A stretch of 64,000 bases of DNA from Paenibacillus sp. N3.4 (lineage in GTDB: Bacteria > Bacillota > Bacilli > Paenibacillales > NBRC-103111): contig NZ_VRTT01000017.1 in the NCBI RefSeq assembly GCF_008017805.1, positions 47,548-111,547 on the forward strand. Direction: 5' to 3'. A program made the position numbers and the translations under genes. Of this stretch, positions 1-9,513 are shown in pieces; the stretch's first letter is position 1; each line of letters opens with the position of its first letter. Under the pieces are notes generated by a model that saw only the letters and a program-made list of their open reading frames with translations, did no database searches and was not told the origin of the DNA.

Positions 1-2
1 CG

Positions 3-425
3 GCAATGTTGTCCATTATACTGATGAGCATTTGGAAAAGCGTCGGCTACAACATGATTGTGTATTTGGCCGGTTTGCAGAGCATTCCAGCGAGTCTGTA
101 TGAAGCGGCTGAACTTGACGGTGCGAGCAAGCTGCAACAGTTCCTCCATGTCACGATCCCGATGCTTCGGCCGACAACCTTTTTCCTATTCGTAACGGCA
201 TGTGTGAATTCGTTTACGGTATTCGAACAGGTCAACATTATGACAAATGGCGGGCCGTTAAACTCCACAACGACGATCGTGCACCAAATTTATTTACGCG
301 GGTTTCAGGACTTCCGCATGGGCTACGCCTCGGCTATGGCCATGGTCCTCATGCTGGTGGTTTTGGGGATTACGATTTTAAATTTCCGCTTCGGAAAGCA
401 AGGCAATGATACGGATATGGACTAA
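3..425 (+). CDS. sugar ABC transporter permease, MalF/UgpA type (5' end outside window)
   Basis: This is the C-terminal 140 residues of a binding-protein-dependent sugar permease, an inner-membrane subunit that pairs with the next gene product. The EAA loop that docks the ATPase is visible (EAAELDGAS followed by a conserved IP..RP). Hydrophobic segments flank it, and an MTNGGPLN-type loop, common in MalF-like carbohydrate permeases, sits before the last membrane helix. The reading frame is open from the first bases of the window, so the real start lies upstream. It ends 29 bp before the partner permease. The binding protein and start of the operon are presumably upstream. The substrate cannot be read from the sequence; the downstream sulfatase and GH3 genes suggest an oligosaccharide. 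Confidence 0.9.
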   Translation, partial: AMLSIILMSIWKSVGYNMIVYLAGLQSIPASLYEAAELDGASKLQQFLHVTIPMLRPTTFFLFVTACVNSFTVFEQVNIMTNGGPLNSTTTIVHQIYLRGFQDFRMGYASAMAMVLMLVVLGITILNFRFGKQGNDTDMD

Positions 426-454
426 GCTATTCTGGGAGAAGGAGATCCTACATA

Positions 455-1321
455 ATGAAATCTAAAACCTTCCAACCAATGTGGTGGAGTACCCTTACAC
501 TTGTCATCTCTTTTGTGATGCTGATTCCCTTCTTGCTAATGGTGATTACTTCATTAAAGACAATGCCAGAAATTAACTCCCCTTCCTTTACATTTCTTCC
601 TAAGCATTGGATGTTTTCTAACTATGTGACAGCGATGAAGCATGGGGATTGGACTAAATATTTTACAAATTCCTTTGTCGTAACATCCATTACCGTCATT
701 CTTAGCATGTTTATTAATTCATTAGCAGGCTATGCGTTTGCTAGACTGCGCTTTCCAGGTCGCAACCTATTGTTCTTTTCGATGCTCGTTGGCATCATGG
801 TTCCGGCTCAAGTAACGATGATTCCTACATTCCTCATGATGAAACAGGCTCCATTTTTTGGGGGGAATGATTGGCTGGGACATGGGGGAACAGGATTTCT
901 CAACACCTATTCCGGACTCATTATCCCGTTTGTAGCTGGTTCCTTCGGGATTTTCCTTTGTCGACAATTTTTCATCAGTTTCCCGCGAGCGCTGGATGAA
1001 GCAGCTGAAATTGATGGCTCATCGAAATTCAGAACTTTTTGGCAAATCTACGTGCCGTTAAGCAAGCCGATTCTTGCCACATTAGCTATTTTCAAAACGA
1101 CGACAACGTGGAACGATTACATGTGGCCGCTCATTATGACAAATAGTGAATCCATGCGTACGATTCAACTGGGATTGACTATTTTTCGTTCGGATGCTTC
1201 TATCCAGTGGGATCAACTTATGGCTGCAACGACAGTCGTTATTCTGCCTCTTGTTTTACTGTTCATCTTTGCGCAACGGTACTTTATTCAAGGCGTTGTC
1301 ACGACAGGATTGAAGGCATAA
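455..1321 (+). CDS. sugar ABC transporter permease, MalG/AraQ type
   Basis: This 288-residue integral membrane protein is of the size usual for MalG-type carbohydrate permeases. It has an N-terminal membrane helix, a TSLK-type segment after it, about six hydrophobic segments, and the EAA motif EAAEIDGSS followed by IYVPLSKP in the cytoplasmic loop near residues 185-210. An AAGGAG ribosome binding site lies 12 bp upstream of the ATG. It is the second half of a heterodimeric permease with the preceding gene. No ATPase gene follows, so the transporter probably uses a shared MsmX-like ATPase encoded elsewhere, as is usual in Bacillales; that part is inference. A terminator-like hairpin follows. 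Confidence 0.93.
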   Translation: MKSKTFQPMWWSTLTLVISFVMLIPFLLMVITSLKTMPEINSPSFTFLPKHWMFSNYVTAMKHGDWTKYFTNSFVVTSITVILSMFINSLAGYAFARLRFPGRNLLFFSMLVGIMVPAQVTMIPTFLMMKQAPFFGGNDWLGHGGTGFLNTYSGLIIPFVAGSFGIFLCRQFFISFPRALDEAAEIDGSSKFRTFWQIYVPLSKPILATLAIFKTTTTWNDYMWPLIMTNSESMRTIQLGLTIFRSDASIQWDQLMAATTVVILPLVLLFIFAQRYFIQGVVTTGLKA

Positions 1322-1347
1322 TCATGTTGTAATACAAGTGATAATAA

Positions 1348-1397
1348 GACGAATACCTTAGTCAATCGATAGGTTGGATAAGGTGTTTGTCGTTTTA
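1348..1397 (+). terminator. terminator-like hairpin after the permease pair
   Basis: The arms GACGAATACCTTA and TAAGGTGTTTGTC pair imperfectly, with CAA/TTG pairing inside, and are followed by TTTTA. It lies between the permease and the sulfatase remnant, so the sulfatase may be transcribed by partial read-through. Confidence 0.5.
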
Positions 1398-1411
1398 CGA
1401 AGGGGATCTAG

Positions 1412-2486
1412 ATGAAGAATAAATCGAATATCCTATTTTTGATGAGCGATGAGCATCGACCAGATGTAGCCGGATATGCCGGCAACGGAGTTATTCGCAC
1501 TCCCGTGATGGACATGTTGGCGAGAGAGGGTGTTGTTTTCACGAACGCCTATACCCCATCTCCAATTTGTATTCCAGCCCGGCAATGCATCATGTCTGGC
1601 CAACTCCCTCGTACAAGCGGATGCGAGAAATATGGCGACGATCTGCCGCCTGCTTCGATGACATACGCAAGGCAGCTTGCAATGCATGGATAGTGAAGAA
1701 AAGTTTGCCTATTACTTGAATCGAGTAGAGCCGTATGTAAATGAACCCGTTTTTGAACATCCCTTTCTATCTCAACGGCAAGTCGGCTCAGGATTCGATG
1801 TGACGACGAGGGATCTTCGTCGGGCGACCGCTGCTTACCACGGCATGATCGAGACCATAGACGATCTTTACGGTGAAGTGCTAAGCGCTCTGCAGAAGGT
1901 AGGGCAAGACTTGGACGATTGGATCATCGTTTATACGAGTGACCACGGTGAAATGCTTGGACAACATGGCATCTGGGAGAAGCAAAAGTTTTTTGAAGCG
2001 AGCGTCAGGGTACCGCTGATTATCCGATATCCGCGGAGATTTGAACAGGGACGGGTGGTCGAGGAGAACGTGAACCTTTGCGATCTTTTCGCAACCATGT
2101 GCGACTTCGCGGATATTCCTACTCCGCCAGGTTTAGACAGTCGGAGTCTTGTTCCGCTCATGGAAGGAAACGGAGCCCTGTGGGACAATGAAACGATTTC
2201 ACAGTTCTCTGGAACAAACCTAATGATTAAACAAAATCACCTCAAGTATCAATACTACGGAGAAAATATGCCCGAGGTCTTGTTCGATCTACAATGTGAT
2301 CCTTATGAAACCAGGAATTGTATCGAGGATCCAGCGAATGCGCGGCATGTTTCCTTATTCCGCAAGCGGTGTGCCAAACTAGGTTTCGGCCCAGACGCGG
2401 ATCAGCTTTATCGGAATGCGGGGTATGTTGACAATACGACGCTTAGAGGAAACCGGCAGGGGGCATCATACGGAGGAGATAACTAA
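1412..2486 (+). pseudogene. type I sulfatase, inactivated by internal deletion and frameshift
   Basis: The first frame (1412-1693) starts after a GGGGATCTAG site and encodes the N-terminal alkaline-phosphatase-fold segment. It has the metal ligand in MSDEH and the formylglycine motif C53-I-P-A-R57 (CxPxR), the mark of Cys-type sulfatases. It stops at TAG at 1691. A second frame (1677-2486) resumes with the C-terminal part: TSDHGEMLGQHG (metal-binding Asp-His), KQKFFE and the RVPLIIRYP strand. The stretch that normally follows QLAMHGY, with a GKMH-type motif and roughly 80-100 residues, is missing at the junction near 1688. This is therefore a deletion, not just a one-base slip. The product would lack essential residues. 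It sits between a sugar transporter and a GH3 enzyme, and an FGE that matures Cys-type sulfatases lies 5 kb downstream. Confidence 0.88.
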
Positions 2487-2509
2487 CAATGGGAAGAGGA
2501 GAGAAGAAT

Positions 2510-4774
2510 ATGCAGCGAAATATAACTGAGCTGATTGATCAAATGACTTTGGAGGAAAAAGCCAGCTTATGTTCCGGACTTGACTTTTGGCGCACAAAAG
2601 GGATCGAGCGTCTTGGCATTCCATCCGTCCTGATAACCGACGGTCCTCACGGATTACGCAAGCAGAAGGGTGCTTCGGATCATCTCGGATTAATGGACAG
2701 CGTACCGGCAACTTGCTTTCCTTCCGCTGCTGGAATGGCTAGCTCGTGGGATCGGGAGCTGATGCGCAAAGTTGGTGTCGCTCTAGGGGAAGAATGTCAA
2801 GCTGAGGAAGTGGCGGTTCTGCTTGGACCGGGCGTGAATATTAAGCGGTCACCGCTTTGTGGTAGGAACTTCGAATATTTCTCCGAAGATCCGTACTTAT
2901 CCTCCGAAATGGCAGCGAGTCATATTATCGGCGTGCAAAGCCAGGGCGTTGGCACATCGTTGAAGCATTTTGCCGTAAACAATCAGGAACACCGTCGCAT
3001 GACAACCGATGCCCTTGTCGATGAGCGGACGCTTCGCGAAATTTATTTGGCCAGCTTCGAAGGTGCAGTCAAACAAGGGAAGCCTTGGACTGTCATGAGT
3101 GCCTATAATCAGGTGAATGGTGAATTTTGTTCCGAGAACAGTAAGCTGCTTATTGACATTTTGAAAGAGGAATGGGGACATGCTGGCTTCGTTGTTTCCG
3201 ACTGGGGAGCGGTGAACGATCGTGTAGATGGTCTGGCGGCAGGACTGGAGTTGGAGATGCCATCGACTAACGGTACTAGCGATCTTAAAATCGTCGAAGC
3301 TGTTCGAAGCGGCAAACTGGCGGAAGAAGTGCTGAACCGTGCTGTAGAGCGGCTTCTGACTGTCATCTTCAAGGCAGTGGACCAGCGTAAAGAAGGGGCA
3401 ACTTACGATCAGGAAGCCCATCACCAGCTGGCACGAGAGGTGGCAAGGGAAAGCATGGTGCTTCTGAAGAACGAGGATGATCTCCTGCCGCTTGCCAAGT
3501 CGGGCAACATCGTACTCATAGGAGCGCTTGCCAAAACGCCTCGATATCAAGGAAGCGGCAGCTCGCGCATTAATCCGACCAAGCTGGAGGATATTCACGA
3601 AGAGTTGTGTGTATCCGCTGGAAGCGCGGCCAACGTCGTATTCGCGCAAGGCTATGATTTAGGCAGCGATGAAGTGGACGAAGGCCTGCTCTCCGAAGCT
3701 GTGCAAGCAGCCCTTCAAGCCGATGTAGCTATTATCGTGGCTGGTCTTCCAGATCGTTATGAATCGGAAGGCTATGATCGTACACATCTCAGAATTCCCG
3801 CCAATCAAATTAGTTTAATTGAAGCGATAGCTGCAGTACAAAGCAAAGTTGTGGTTGTACTGAGCAATGGAGCCGCTGTAGAAATGCCTTGGCTTGGAAG
3901 TGTGAAGTCAGTGCTGGAGGCATATCTCGGAGGACAGGCGCTTGGCGGAGCTATCGCTGATCTCCTTTTCGGCAATGCCAACCCCTGCGGTAAACTGGCT
4001 GAAACCTTTCCGCAGAAGCTCGAGCATAATCCATCCTATTTGTTCTTTCCGGGCGAAGGGGATCGCGTAGAATATAAGGAAGGAATATTTGTCGGGTATC
4101 GTTACTATGATGCAGTCGACCGAGCACCTTTGTTTCCGTTCGGTCATGGGCTTAGTTATACCAGCTTCAGCTACTCCAATCTTACTGTAGATAAGAAGGA
4201 GATCGTAGACGTGGACACCGTTCAGGTCAGCGTAAGCGTTACAAATACAGGTCATCGGGCCGGAAAAGAAATCGTGCAACTGTATGTGCGCGATTTGTTG
4301 AGTACAGTTGTAAGACCGCAAAAGGAATTGAAAGGCTTCATTAAAGTCGAGCTTCAGCCTGGTGAGACTAAGGTGGTTACATTCGAACTTGCTAAACGTG
4401 CTTTTGCGTATTACAACATTGATTTGAAGGATTGGCACGTGGAAACCGGCGAATTTGAAATCCTGATTGGTCAGTCCTCTGCTGACATTACATTGCGTGA
4501 GACTATTCGTGTCGAATCCACCGTTAACATAAAGAGAACGTACACACGCAACTCTACTTTAGGAGACATAATGGAAGATCCGAAGGGAGCAGCTATTGTG
4601 CATGAGCTGGTAAAGAACTCGCCGCTCGGTGCAGTCGCTTCAGTTAATAAAGAGACATCCGAGATGATGGAAGCTATGATCAAATCATTGCCGCTTCGCG
4701 GATTAATTGCTTTCAGTGGCGGAGCCATGACCGATGAAATGCTGGAGGGATTACTGGGTCTGGTTAATTCATAA
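2510..4774 (+). CDS. glycoside hydrolase family 3 (beta-glucosidase-like)
   Basis: A cytoplasmic GH3 enzyme of about 754 residues with no signal peptide. The N-terminal TIM-barrel carries [15 protein letters not shown] and the KHFAVNNQE segment. The nucleophile lies in [10 protein letters not shown] (Asp231 counted from the chosen start). The alpha/beta sandwich has the GSGSSR loop, and a C-terminal fibronectin-III-like domain begins near [11 protein letters not shown] further 80-residue tail follows. Two in-frame starts exist. ATG 2510 is preferred because AGGAGAG sits 6 bp upstream and the protein then begins with the usual [15 protein letters not shown] segment; ATG 2489 would add 7 residues. 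It probably hydrolyses a beta-linked oligosaccharide imported by the preceding permeases. The exact substrate is unknown. Confidence 0.93.
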   Translation: MQRNITELIDQMTLEEKASLCSGLDFWRTKGIERLGIPSVLITDGPHGLRKQKGASDHLGLMDSVPATCFPSAAGMASSWDRELMRKVGVALGEECQAEEVAVLLGPGVNIKRSPLCGRNFEYFSEDPYLSSEMAASHIIGVQSQGVGTSLKHFAVNNQEHRRMTTDALVDERTLREIYLASFEGAVKQGKPWTVMSAYNQVNGEFCSENSKLLIDILKEEWGHAGFVVSDWGAVNDRVDGLAAGLELEMPSTNGTSDLKIVEAVRSGKLAEEVLNRAVERLLTVIFKAVDQRKEGATYDQEAHHQLAREVARESMVLLKNEDDLLPLAKSGNIVLIGALAKTPRYQGSGSSRINPTKLEDIHEELCVSAGSAANVVFAQGYDLGSDEVDEGLLSEAVQAALQADVAIIVAGLPDRYESEGYDRTHLRIPANQISLIEAIAAVQSKVVVVLSNGAAVEMPWLGSVKSVLEAYLGGQALGGAIADLLFGNANPCGKLAETFPQKLEHNPSYLFFPGEGDRVEYKEGIFVGYRYYDAVDRAPLFPFGHGLSYTSFSYSNLTVDKKEIVDVDTVQVSVSVTNTGHRAGKEIVQLYVRDLLSTVVRPQKELKGFIKVELQPGETKVVTFELAKRAFAYYNIDLKDWHVETGEFEILIGQSSADITLRETIRVESTVNIKRTYTRNSTLGDIMEDPKGAAIVHELVKNSPLGAVASVNKETSEMMEAMIKSLPLRGLIAFSGGAMTDEMLEGLLGLVNS

Positions 4775-4853
4775 AGTACTTTGTAAAGTGAATGCGAGTG
4801 AACAGTTACCTTTGTTCCAAAAAGAATAAAGGGAAACATTAATGACCTTTTAT

Positions 4854-4889
4854 AAATCTACGCTTCCAAAAGGAGCGTAGATTTTAAAA
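4854..4889 (+). terminator. rho-independent terminator after GH3
   Basis: A perfect 11-bp stem AAATCTACGCT / AGCGTAGATTT with a short loop is followed by a T-rich tract. It closes the transporter-sulfatase-GH3 unit. Confidence 0.8.
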
Positions 4890-4923
4890 TTTATGTGGAG
4901 GAACGACTAAGGAGTAATTATAT

Positions 4924-5859
4924 ATGAAATATTTACTTAGAATTTTGATGATCGCTATCGTTGTGGTTGTAATAGTTGATATTTCGGCCAGCTTCTACTT
5001 TTATCATGTTGCCATCGAACGAACAAGTAAAGACTTCCTCAAACAATCTCCGGCAGCGGCGAATTTCGCTCTTGCTCGTGAACCTGTTAAATGGAAGGAG
5101 GAGCCTGATTTTGAGGACCTTACCCTTCTATCTCAGGATGGCTTGGAGCTTCACGGTTATTATTTGCCGGCTGCTACGCTATCGAAGAAAACGGTCATTA
5201 TTGCTCACGGTTTTGCAGGGAAAGCACATGATATGGATGCATATGCAGCCTTCTATCATGACCAGCAGGGCTTCAATGTGCTAATGACTGATGCTCGGGG
5301 ACATGGACAGAGTACAGGTGATTATATCGGATACGGATGGGACGAACGCAGAGATTATGTGGAGTGGATCGGATTGATCCTACAGAAGGTGGGGGCAGAT
5401 TCGGAGATCGTGCTGCATGGTGGGTCTATGGGGGCTGCTACCGTGTTGATGACAAGCGGAGAGAGCTTGCCTCCGAATGTGAAGGCTATTATTTCCGACA
5501 GTGCATATACATCGGCTGAAGCCGAACTCACCTATGCTTTAGGCCGTATGTACCATCTTGCCAAATTCCCGATTGTTCAAAGCACAAGCCTATTGACAAA
5601 GCTGAGAGCGGGGTATTTCATTGGAGAGGCGTCGGCGCTAAAACAAGTGAAAAAGTCAAAAACGCCGATACTTTTCATCCATGGAACGGGGGATTTAACC
5701 GTACCTCTCTCTATGGCCTATGAGCTTTATGAAGCGTGTGAAAGCCCGAAGGAACTATATGTAGTTGAGGGTGCAAAGCACGGTAAGTCATATTATTTGG
5801 TCCCTGTGAGTTATGAGAAAAAGATAACGGAATTTCTAAAAGCATATGTTCAACTTTAA
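4924..5859 (+). CDS. membrane-anchored alpha/beta hydrolase, YqkD-like
   Basis: A 311-residue serine hydrolase with one N-terminal membrane helix (about residues 5-27) and the catalytic domain presumably outside the membrane. The oxyanion segment HGFAGK, the strand TDARGHGQS and the nucleophile elbow G-G-S168-M-G are visible. The acid is in HGTGDLTVP and the histidine in GAKHGKSYY near the C-terminus. The overall pattern resembles B. subtilis YqkD and other BAAT-like hydrolases. The substrate is unknown. It stands alone between a terminator and an AT-rich spacer, with GGAGG 20 bp upstream of the ATG and a closer AAGGAG-like site. Confidence 0.85.
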   Translation: MKYLLRILMIAIVVVVIVDISASFYFYHVAIERTSKDFLKQSPAAANFALAREPVKWKEEPDFEDLTLLSQDGLELHGYYLPAATLSKKTVIIAHGFAGKAHDMDAYAAFYHDQQGFNVLMTDARGHGQSTGDYIGYGWDERRDYVEWIGLILQKVGADSEIVLHGGSMGAATVLMTSGESLPPNVKAIISDSAYTSAEAELTYALGRMYHLAKFPIVQSTSLLTKLRAGYFIGEASALKQVKKSKTPILFIHGTGDLTVPLSMAYELYEACESPKELYVVEGAKHGKSYYLVPVSYEKKITEFLKAYVQL

Positions 5860-6157
5860 CGATTGGGAATTTCAATTGCCGTAAATCGATGATTAAATTA
5901 CCAAGCCATTTCCGATCAAAATCCTTATTAGATGGGTGGAGGCGTCAATAAAAAAGGCGAATTTGAAGTAAAATGAAACATAATTCCAATTTGAAGTTAA
6001 CTAAAAATAACATCGGAATAATTCCTGTTATTTATGAAATGGAATATGTAAATATCCGAATTCACCGAAAATATTTATTGAAAACATAAAACTTTATTCC
6101 AAAATAAACTAAAGAAGGTTATAATAGAATTATAAACACGATTCGGGAGGTTGCATA
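5860..6157 (+). promoter_or_regulatory. AT-rich spacer with dyad and promoter for the chrA pair
   Basis: No gene is seen. A dyad at 6006-6032 (AATAAC..GGAA..TTCC..GTTATT) could be an operator or weak terminator. A -10 box TATAAT lies at 6120-6125, with TTCCAA at 6097-6102 as a weak -35, 17 bp apart. GGGAGG lies upstream of the chrA start. Vegetative-type expression is inferred. Confidence 0.45.
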
Positions 6158-6808
6158 ATGGGGATAAATCGTCTCAAAGTCATTAGGGATATTTTTTTGA
6201 CGTTTTTGAAGATTGGACCAGCTACTTTCGGAGGTGGTTATGCTATGCTTCCGATCATTGAGAGGGAGGTTACCGTCAAACGGGCATGGATTCCTGAGAA
6301 AGATATAGCCAATCTTATCTCAATCGCGGGATCGGCACCTGGTGGCATCGGTGTTAACGCTTCGGCATTCATCGGATATCGATTGGCGGGAATTCCCGGG
6401 ACTGTCGCGGCTGTTATCGGTATTACTCTCCCTACATTCTTGATTGCCCTATTACTTAGCCTTGCTTTTAGATACATGCAGGGGAACCCTAAGGTAGAGG
6501 CTGCATTGGTAGGCATTCATGCTGCAATTATTGGACTCATTGCTGTAGCCGCTTATAATATGGGCAAATCAGCTATTTTTGATAAAACAACCTTGATTAC
6601 CTTGCTAAGTACTTTAATCATTTTATTGTCTTTTCCGATTCATCCCTTGTACGTAATCCTCGTTGGATTATTTATTGGCATTATCTTGGTAAAAGTAAAG
6701 GAAGCGATAGGACTCCATGTCCGCTTAGAAAAAGGAGACCAGGTCCAGGTATCTACCCTTGGTAAAGGCTATGCCAATTACGAGTATTTTTTTGCTGAAG
6801 GAATATAA
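6158..6808 (+). CDS. chromate transporter, short-chain CHR subunit 1
   Basis: A 216-residue single-domain CHR-family membrane protein. The family signature is clear: FLKIGPATFGGGYAMLPIIEREV at the N-terminus, then APGGIGVNASAFIGY and a PTFLIALLL helix. Short CHR proteins in Bacillales are encoded as adjacent pairs (YwrA/YwrB type) that act together as one full-length ChrA-like exporter. The partner follows 17 bp downstream, which matches that pattern. Characterised members export chromate, but the physiological substrate of many is not known. GGGAGG is placed 7 bp before ATG. Confidence 0.9.
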   Translation: MGINRLKVIRDIFLTFLKIGPATFGGGYAMLPIIEREVTVKRAWIPEKDIANLISIAGSAPGGIGVNASAFIGYRLAGIPGTVAAVIGITLPTFLIALLLSLAFRYMQGNPKVEAALVGIHAAIIGLIAVAAYNMGKSAIFDKTTLITLLSTLIILLSFPIHPLYVILVGLFIGIILVKVKEAIGLHVRLEKGDQVQVSTLGKGYANYEYFFAEGI

Positions 6809-6825
6809 CAACAGGAGGCGGGGGC

Positions 6826-7362
6826 ATGTTATGGGAATTATTCCTGACTTTTTTTAAAATTGGATTTATGTCATTTGGCGGCGGATATGCGATGATTCCA
6901 GTCATTGGGCATGAAGTTGAGGCTCATGGGTGGCTTGTAGATGAGCAATTCACGAATTCAGTTGCTTTGGCAGGAATGGCCCCAGGACCCATTGCTACAA
7001 ATACAGCAACATTAATCGGGTATGAAACAGCGGGAATTATTGGAGCGACGGTTTCAACAATTGGCATCATTCTACCATCACTTCTCATCATTATCATTAT
7101 TGCATCATTCTTCTACCACATGGATCAGAATAAACAGGTTCGCTCCATATTCTATGGGCTGAAGCCTGTCGTGACGGGTTTGATTATTTATGCAGCGATA
7201 CATTTTGGTTTCAAGGACCAAGCTGAAAGTTTATTTACTTGGAAAAATGTGAGTATAGCAGTAATGGCTTCAGGGGTTTTCCTTGCAGTAATGAAACACA
7301 AATTATACCCGTTAACGGCTATCGTACTATCAGGCCTAGTCGGTATTGCTTTGTTCAGTTAA
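6826..7362 (+). CDS. chromate transporter, short-chain CHR subunit 2
   Basis: A 178-residue partner of the preceding CHR protein with the same topology and motifs (FFKIGFMSFGGGYAMIP, MAPGPIATNTATLIGY, LPSLLIIIII). The gap is short and a GGAGG precedes the ATG, so the two are translated from one transcript. The two halves are clearly homologous to each other, which reflects the internal duplication of the ChrA family. Its stop at 7362 lies just upstream of the FGE gene, so the FGE may be co-transcribed. Confidence 0.9.
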   Translation: MLWELFLTFFKIGFMSFGGGYAMIPVIGHEVEAHGWLVDEQFTNSVALAGMAPGPIATNTATLIGYETAGIIGATVSTIGIILPSLLIIIIIASFFYHMDQNKQVRSIFYGLKPVVTGLIIYAAIHFGFKDQAESLFTWKNVSIAVMASGVFLAVMKHKLYPLTAIVLSGLVGIALFS

Positions 7363-7396
7363 TTACGTTTACATAAAAGTAAAGGGGCGGTCTTCA

Positions 7397-8368
7397 ATAG
7401 ATACCAATAATCCATCATGCTGCTCAGCAAGTCGGAGAGCAATTCATCAAACTGACGTAAGTCCAAAGCGTTTAATGGATCATACACAGGCTCAAACAAA
7501 GTCTAATTGCCAAACAATGAGTATGATTTATATACCAGGTGGGAAGTTTTTAATGGGGACTGACGATCAAGAAGGATTCCTATCTGATGGTGAGGGGCCT
7601 GTCAGAGAAATTTCTGTTAACCCATTTTACATCGATGCTACGACGTTAACGAATGCAGAATTCAAGAGATTTGTTGAGGATACAGGCTTTCAAACCGAAG
7701 CTGAAACCTTTGGGTGGTCCTATGTTTTTCATCTTTTTGTTTCTGAAGCAACTACGTTGCAAGTGAAAGATTCGGCCCAACAAACACCATGGTGGTGGGT
7801 GGTTCATGGTGCTGACTGGCTTCATCCCGAGGGTCCAGATTCTGGGATCCAAGATAGGATGGACCATCCGGTCATCCATGTATCTTGGAATGATGCAGTT
7901 GCGTATTGCCGATGGGCTGGAAAAAGGCTATTAACAGAGGCTGAATGGGAGTTTGCTGCACGCGGCGGACTGGTGCAGAAGAGATACCCTTGGGGTGATA
8001 TATTGAAGCCGGATGGACGGCATATGTGCAATATTTGGCAAGGAAAGTTCCCAGAGAAAAATCATGCTAGCGATGGGTATGCAGGTACGGCGCCTGCCAA
8101 ATCCTTTGAACCAAATGGATACGGCCTTTACAATGTAGCTGGTAATGTGTGGGAATGGTGCTCGGATTGGTTTAGCCCTACCTATCATATCAATGGCGCA
8201 AAGGATAACCCCACTGGCCCTCCATCTGGAGACAACAGGGTTCTAAGGGGAGGTTCGTACTTGTGCCATGCCTCCTATTGCAATCGATATCGTGTGGCGG
8301 CACGGAGTAAAAATACACCTGATAGTTCTGCGGGAAATATAGGTTTCCGTTGTGCTGCTGATGCTTAA
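7397..8368 (+). CDS. formylglycine-generating enzyme (sulfatase-modifying factor)
   Basis: This enzyme converts the CxPxR cysteine of sulfatases to formylglycine, using copper and oxygen. The C-terminal region RGGSYLCHASYCNRYR closely follows the SUMF1/FGE active site. Both catalytic cysteines are present (codons at 8264 and 8279), which separates true FGEs from the many SUMF1-fold proteins that lack them. ISVNPFYIDATTLTNAEF, HVSWNDAVAYCRWAGKRL and NVWEWCSDWF are the family's other hallmarks. The start is unclear. The first ATG (7475) would remove the conserved N-terminal SCCSASR segment. AAAGGGGCGG at 7381 is ideally spaced from an ATA codon at 7397, suggesting an AUA start or a mutated ATG; a TTG at 7346 is also in frame. 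The only Cys-sulfatase in the window is broken, so its clients are probably elsewhere. Confidence 0.87.
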   Translation: MDTNNPSCCSASRRAIHQTDVSPKRLMDHTQAQTKSNCQTMSMIYIPGGKFLMGTDDQEGFLSDGEGPVREISVNPFYIDATTLTNAEFKRFVEDTGFQTEAETFGWSYVFHLFVSEATTLQVKDSAQQTPWWWVVHGADWLHPEGPDSGIQDRMDHPVIHVSWNDAVAYCRWAGKRLLTEAEWEFAARGGLVQKRYPWGDILKPDGRHMCNIWQGKFPEKNHASDGYAGTAPAKSFEPNGYGLYNVAGNVWEWCSDWFSPTYHINGAKDNPTGPPSGDNRVLRGGSYLCHASYCNRYRVAARSKNTPDSSAGNIGFRCAADA

Positions 8369-8451
8369 TTAAGCATCCATGTCGCCAAAAGCAACTGAAA
8401 CCAATTTGGTCCAATGGCGTTCATTCTCAGGGTGAGCGTCTTTTTTACCAC

Positions 8452-8495
8452 ATCAGAAAGTATAAGTTTTCGGCTCCCGAAAACCGCTTTCTGAT
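8452..8495. repeat. extended hairpin in a gene-free stretch
   Basis: The outer arms ATCAGAAAG / CTTTCTGAT enclose a perfect inner stem GTTTTCGG-ctc-CCGAAAAC. There is no T-run after it on the + strand. The surrounding 8369-8726 shows no recognisable gene; it may be a remnant of a small mobile element or a structured RNA. Confidence 0.4.
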
Positions 8496-8726
8496 TGGCG
8501 ATAAAACCAACCTCTAAACGCGGTCGCTCATTATTGAATGGCCTTGATAGAGGTTTTCTCACAATAAGTAAGAAGTAAAAGTAATGGGAGCATGGTGCTG
8601 CATCAATTTCATCGAATCCTAAAAGCATCAACCACTGATTTTGCACAATTAAAAAGCAAACTAATGTTGCAGAAATTCACAACTACATTGAGCTTCCAAT
8701 TCTAAGCTGCAAAGGCATCCGGCAGT

Positions 8727-9269
8727 TGAGGAAGGAATTTTACGTTGCTTTGAGTTCACAACCTCAAAAAATTCGACAACACAGGTGAAGATTTAGAGGA
8801 TTTGATCTCGATCGGGACAATCGGACTGATCAAGGCGATTGAGTCGTTTTCCCCGAACAAAGGTACGAAGCTTGCGATATTCGCGGCACGCTGTATCGAG
8901 AATGAGATCTTGATGCACCTGCGTTCGCTGAAGAAAACGAGGAAAGATGTGTCCCTCCATGATCCCATCGGAACGGACAAAGAGGGTAATGAGATCACGT
9001 TGATCGATATCCTCGGCAGCGAGGCGGATGATGTGGTAGATGCTGTACAGCTGAAAATAGAGAAATCAAAGATATATAAAAATTTGGAGATATTGGATGA
9101 TCGGGAGAAGGAAGTTGTGGTTGGGCGATTTGGACTCGAACTAGGCGGGGAAGAACGGACGCAGCGGGAAATTGCGAAGGAGCTGGGGATTAGTCGCAGC
9201 TATGTGTCGAGGATTGAGAAGTGGGCACTCATGAAGCTGTATCATGAGTTTTATAAAGCAAAGCGGTAG
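8727..9269 (+). pseudogene. truncated sporulation sigma-K (SigK/SpoIIIC-like) copy 1
   Basis: Translation in the frame ending at 9269 gives the segments [57 protein letters not shown] and [19 protein letters not shown]. These are characteristic of sigma-K regions 2.2-4.2 and match B. subtilis SigK almost position by position. The N-terminal 75 or so residues (pro-sequence and region 1/2.1) are missing. Homology begins with a decayed VEE.LRL segment near 8727 that is interrupted by a stop. The C-terminal part is complete, including the region 4 helix-turn-helix. Without region 2.1 it is unlikely to work as a sigma factor. A second fragment with the same left boundary lies at 25655. An intact sigK is presumably elsewhere. 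Confidence 0.85.
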
Positions 9270-9454
9270 GGGCGAAGAGATAAGATTTAAATAAATTCAA
9301 TTTCGCTTCCAAAGTAAGTTGCTCCATCCCATAACTTCATTTCAATGATGTTATCAGGAATCAGAGCTTTGCACCACAACCGAAAAAAGGGACTATTAAA
9401 AGAAAATCGAATGTGTTATGATAAAAAAAAGTTAATACACGGTTGGAGATTAGG

Positions 9455-9513
9455 AGACACCGCAACGTTTGATTGCACGATTCGTGCAGTTGAATGATTG
9501 CTGTGTCTTTTTT
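9455..9513 (+). terminator. branched hairpin plus T6, terminator or small structured RNA
   Basis: GACACCGCAA (9456) pairs with TTGCTGTGTC (9498) with one mismatch. An inner stem TGCAC / GTGCA is nested, and TTTTTT follows. No ORF ends just upstream, so it could terminate transcription from the sigK remnant or be the 3' end of a small RNA. Confidence 0.5.

Noticed and set aside
2897..3649. 250-codon open frame on the - strand across the GH3 gene
   Set aside because: It is fully antisense to a well-conserved GH3 coding sequence, has no ribosome binding site and no recognisable motif.
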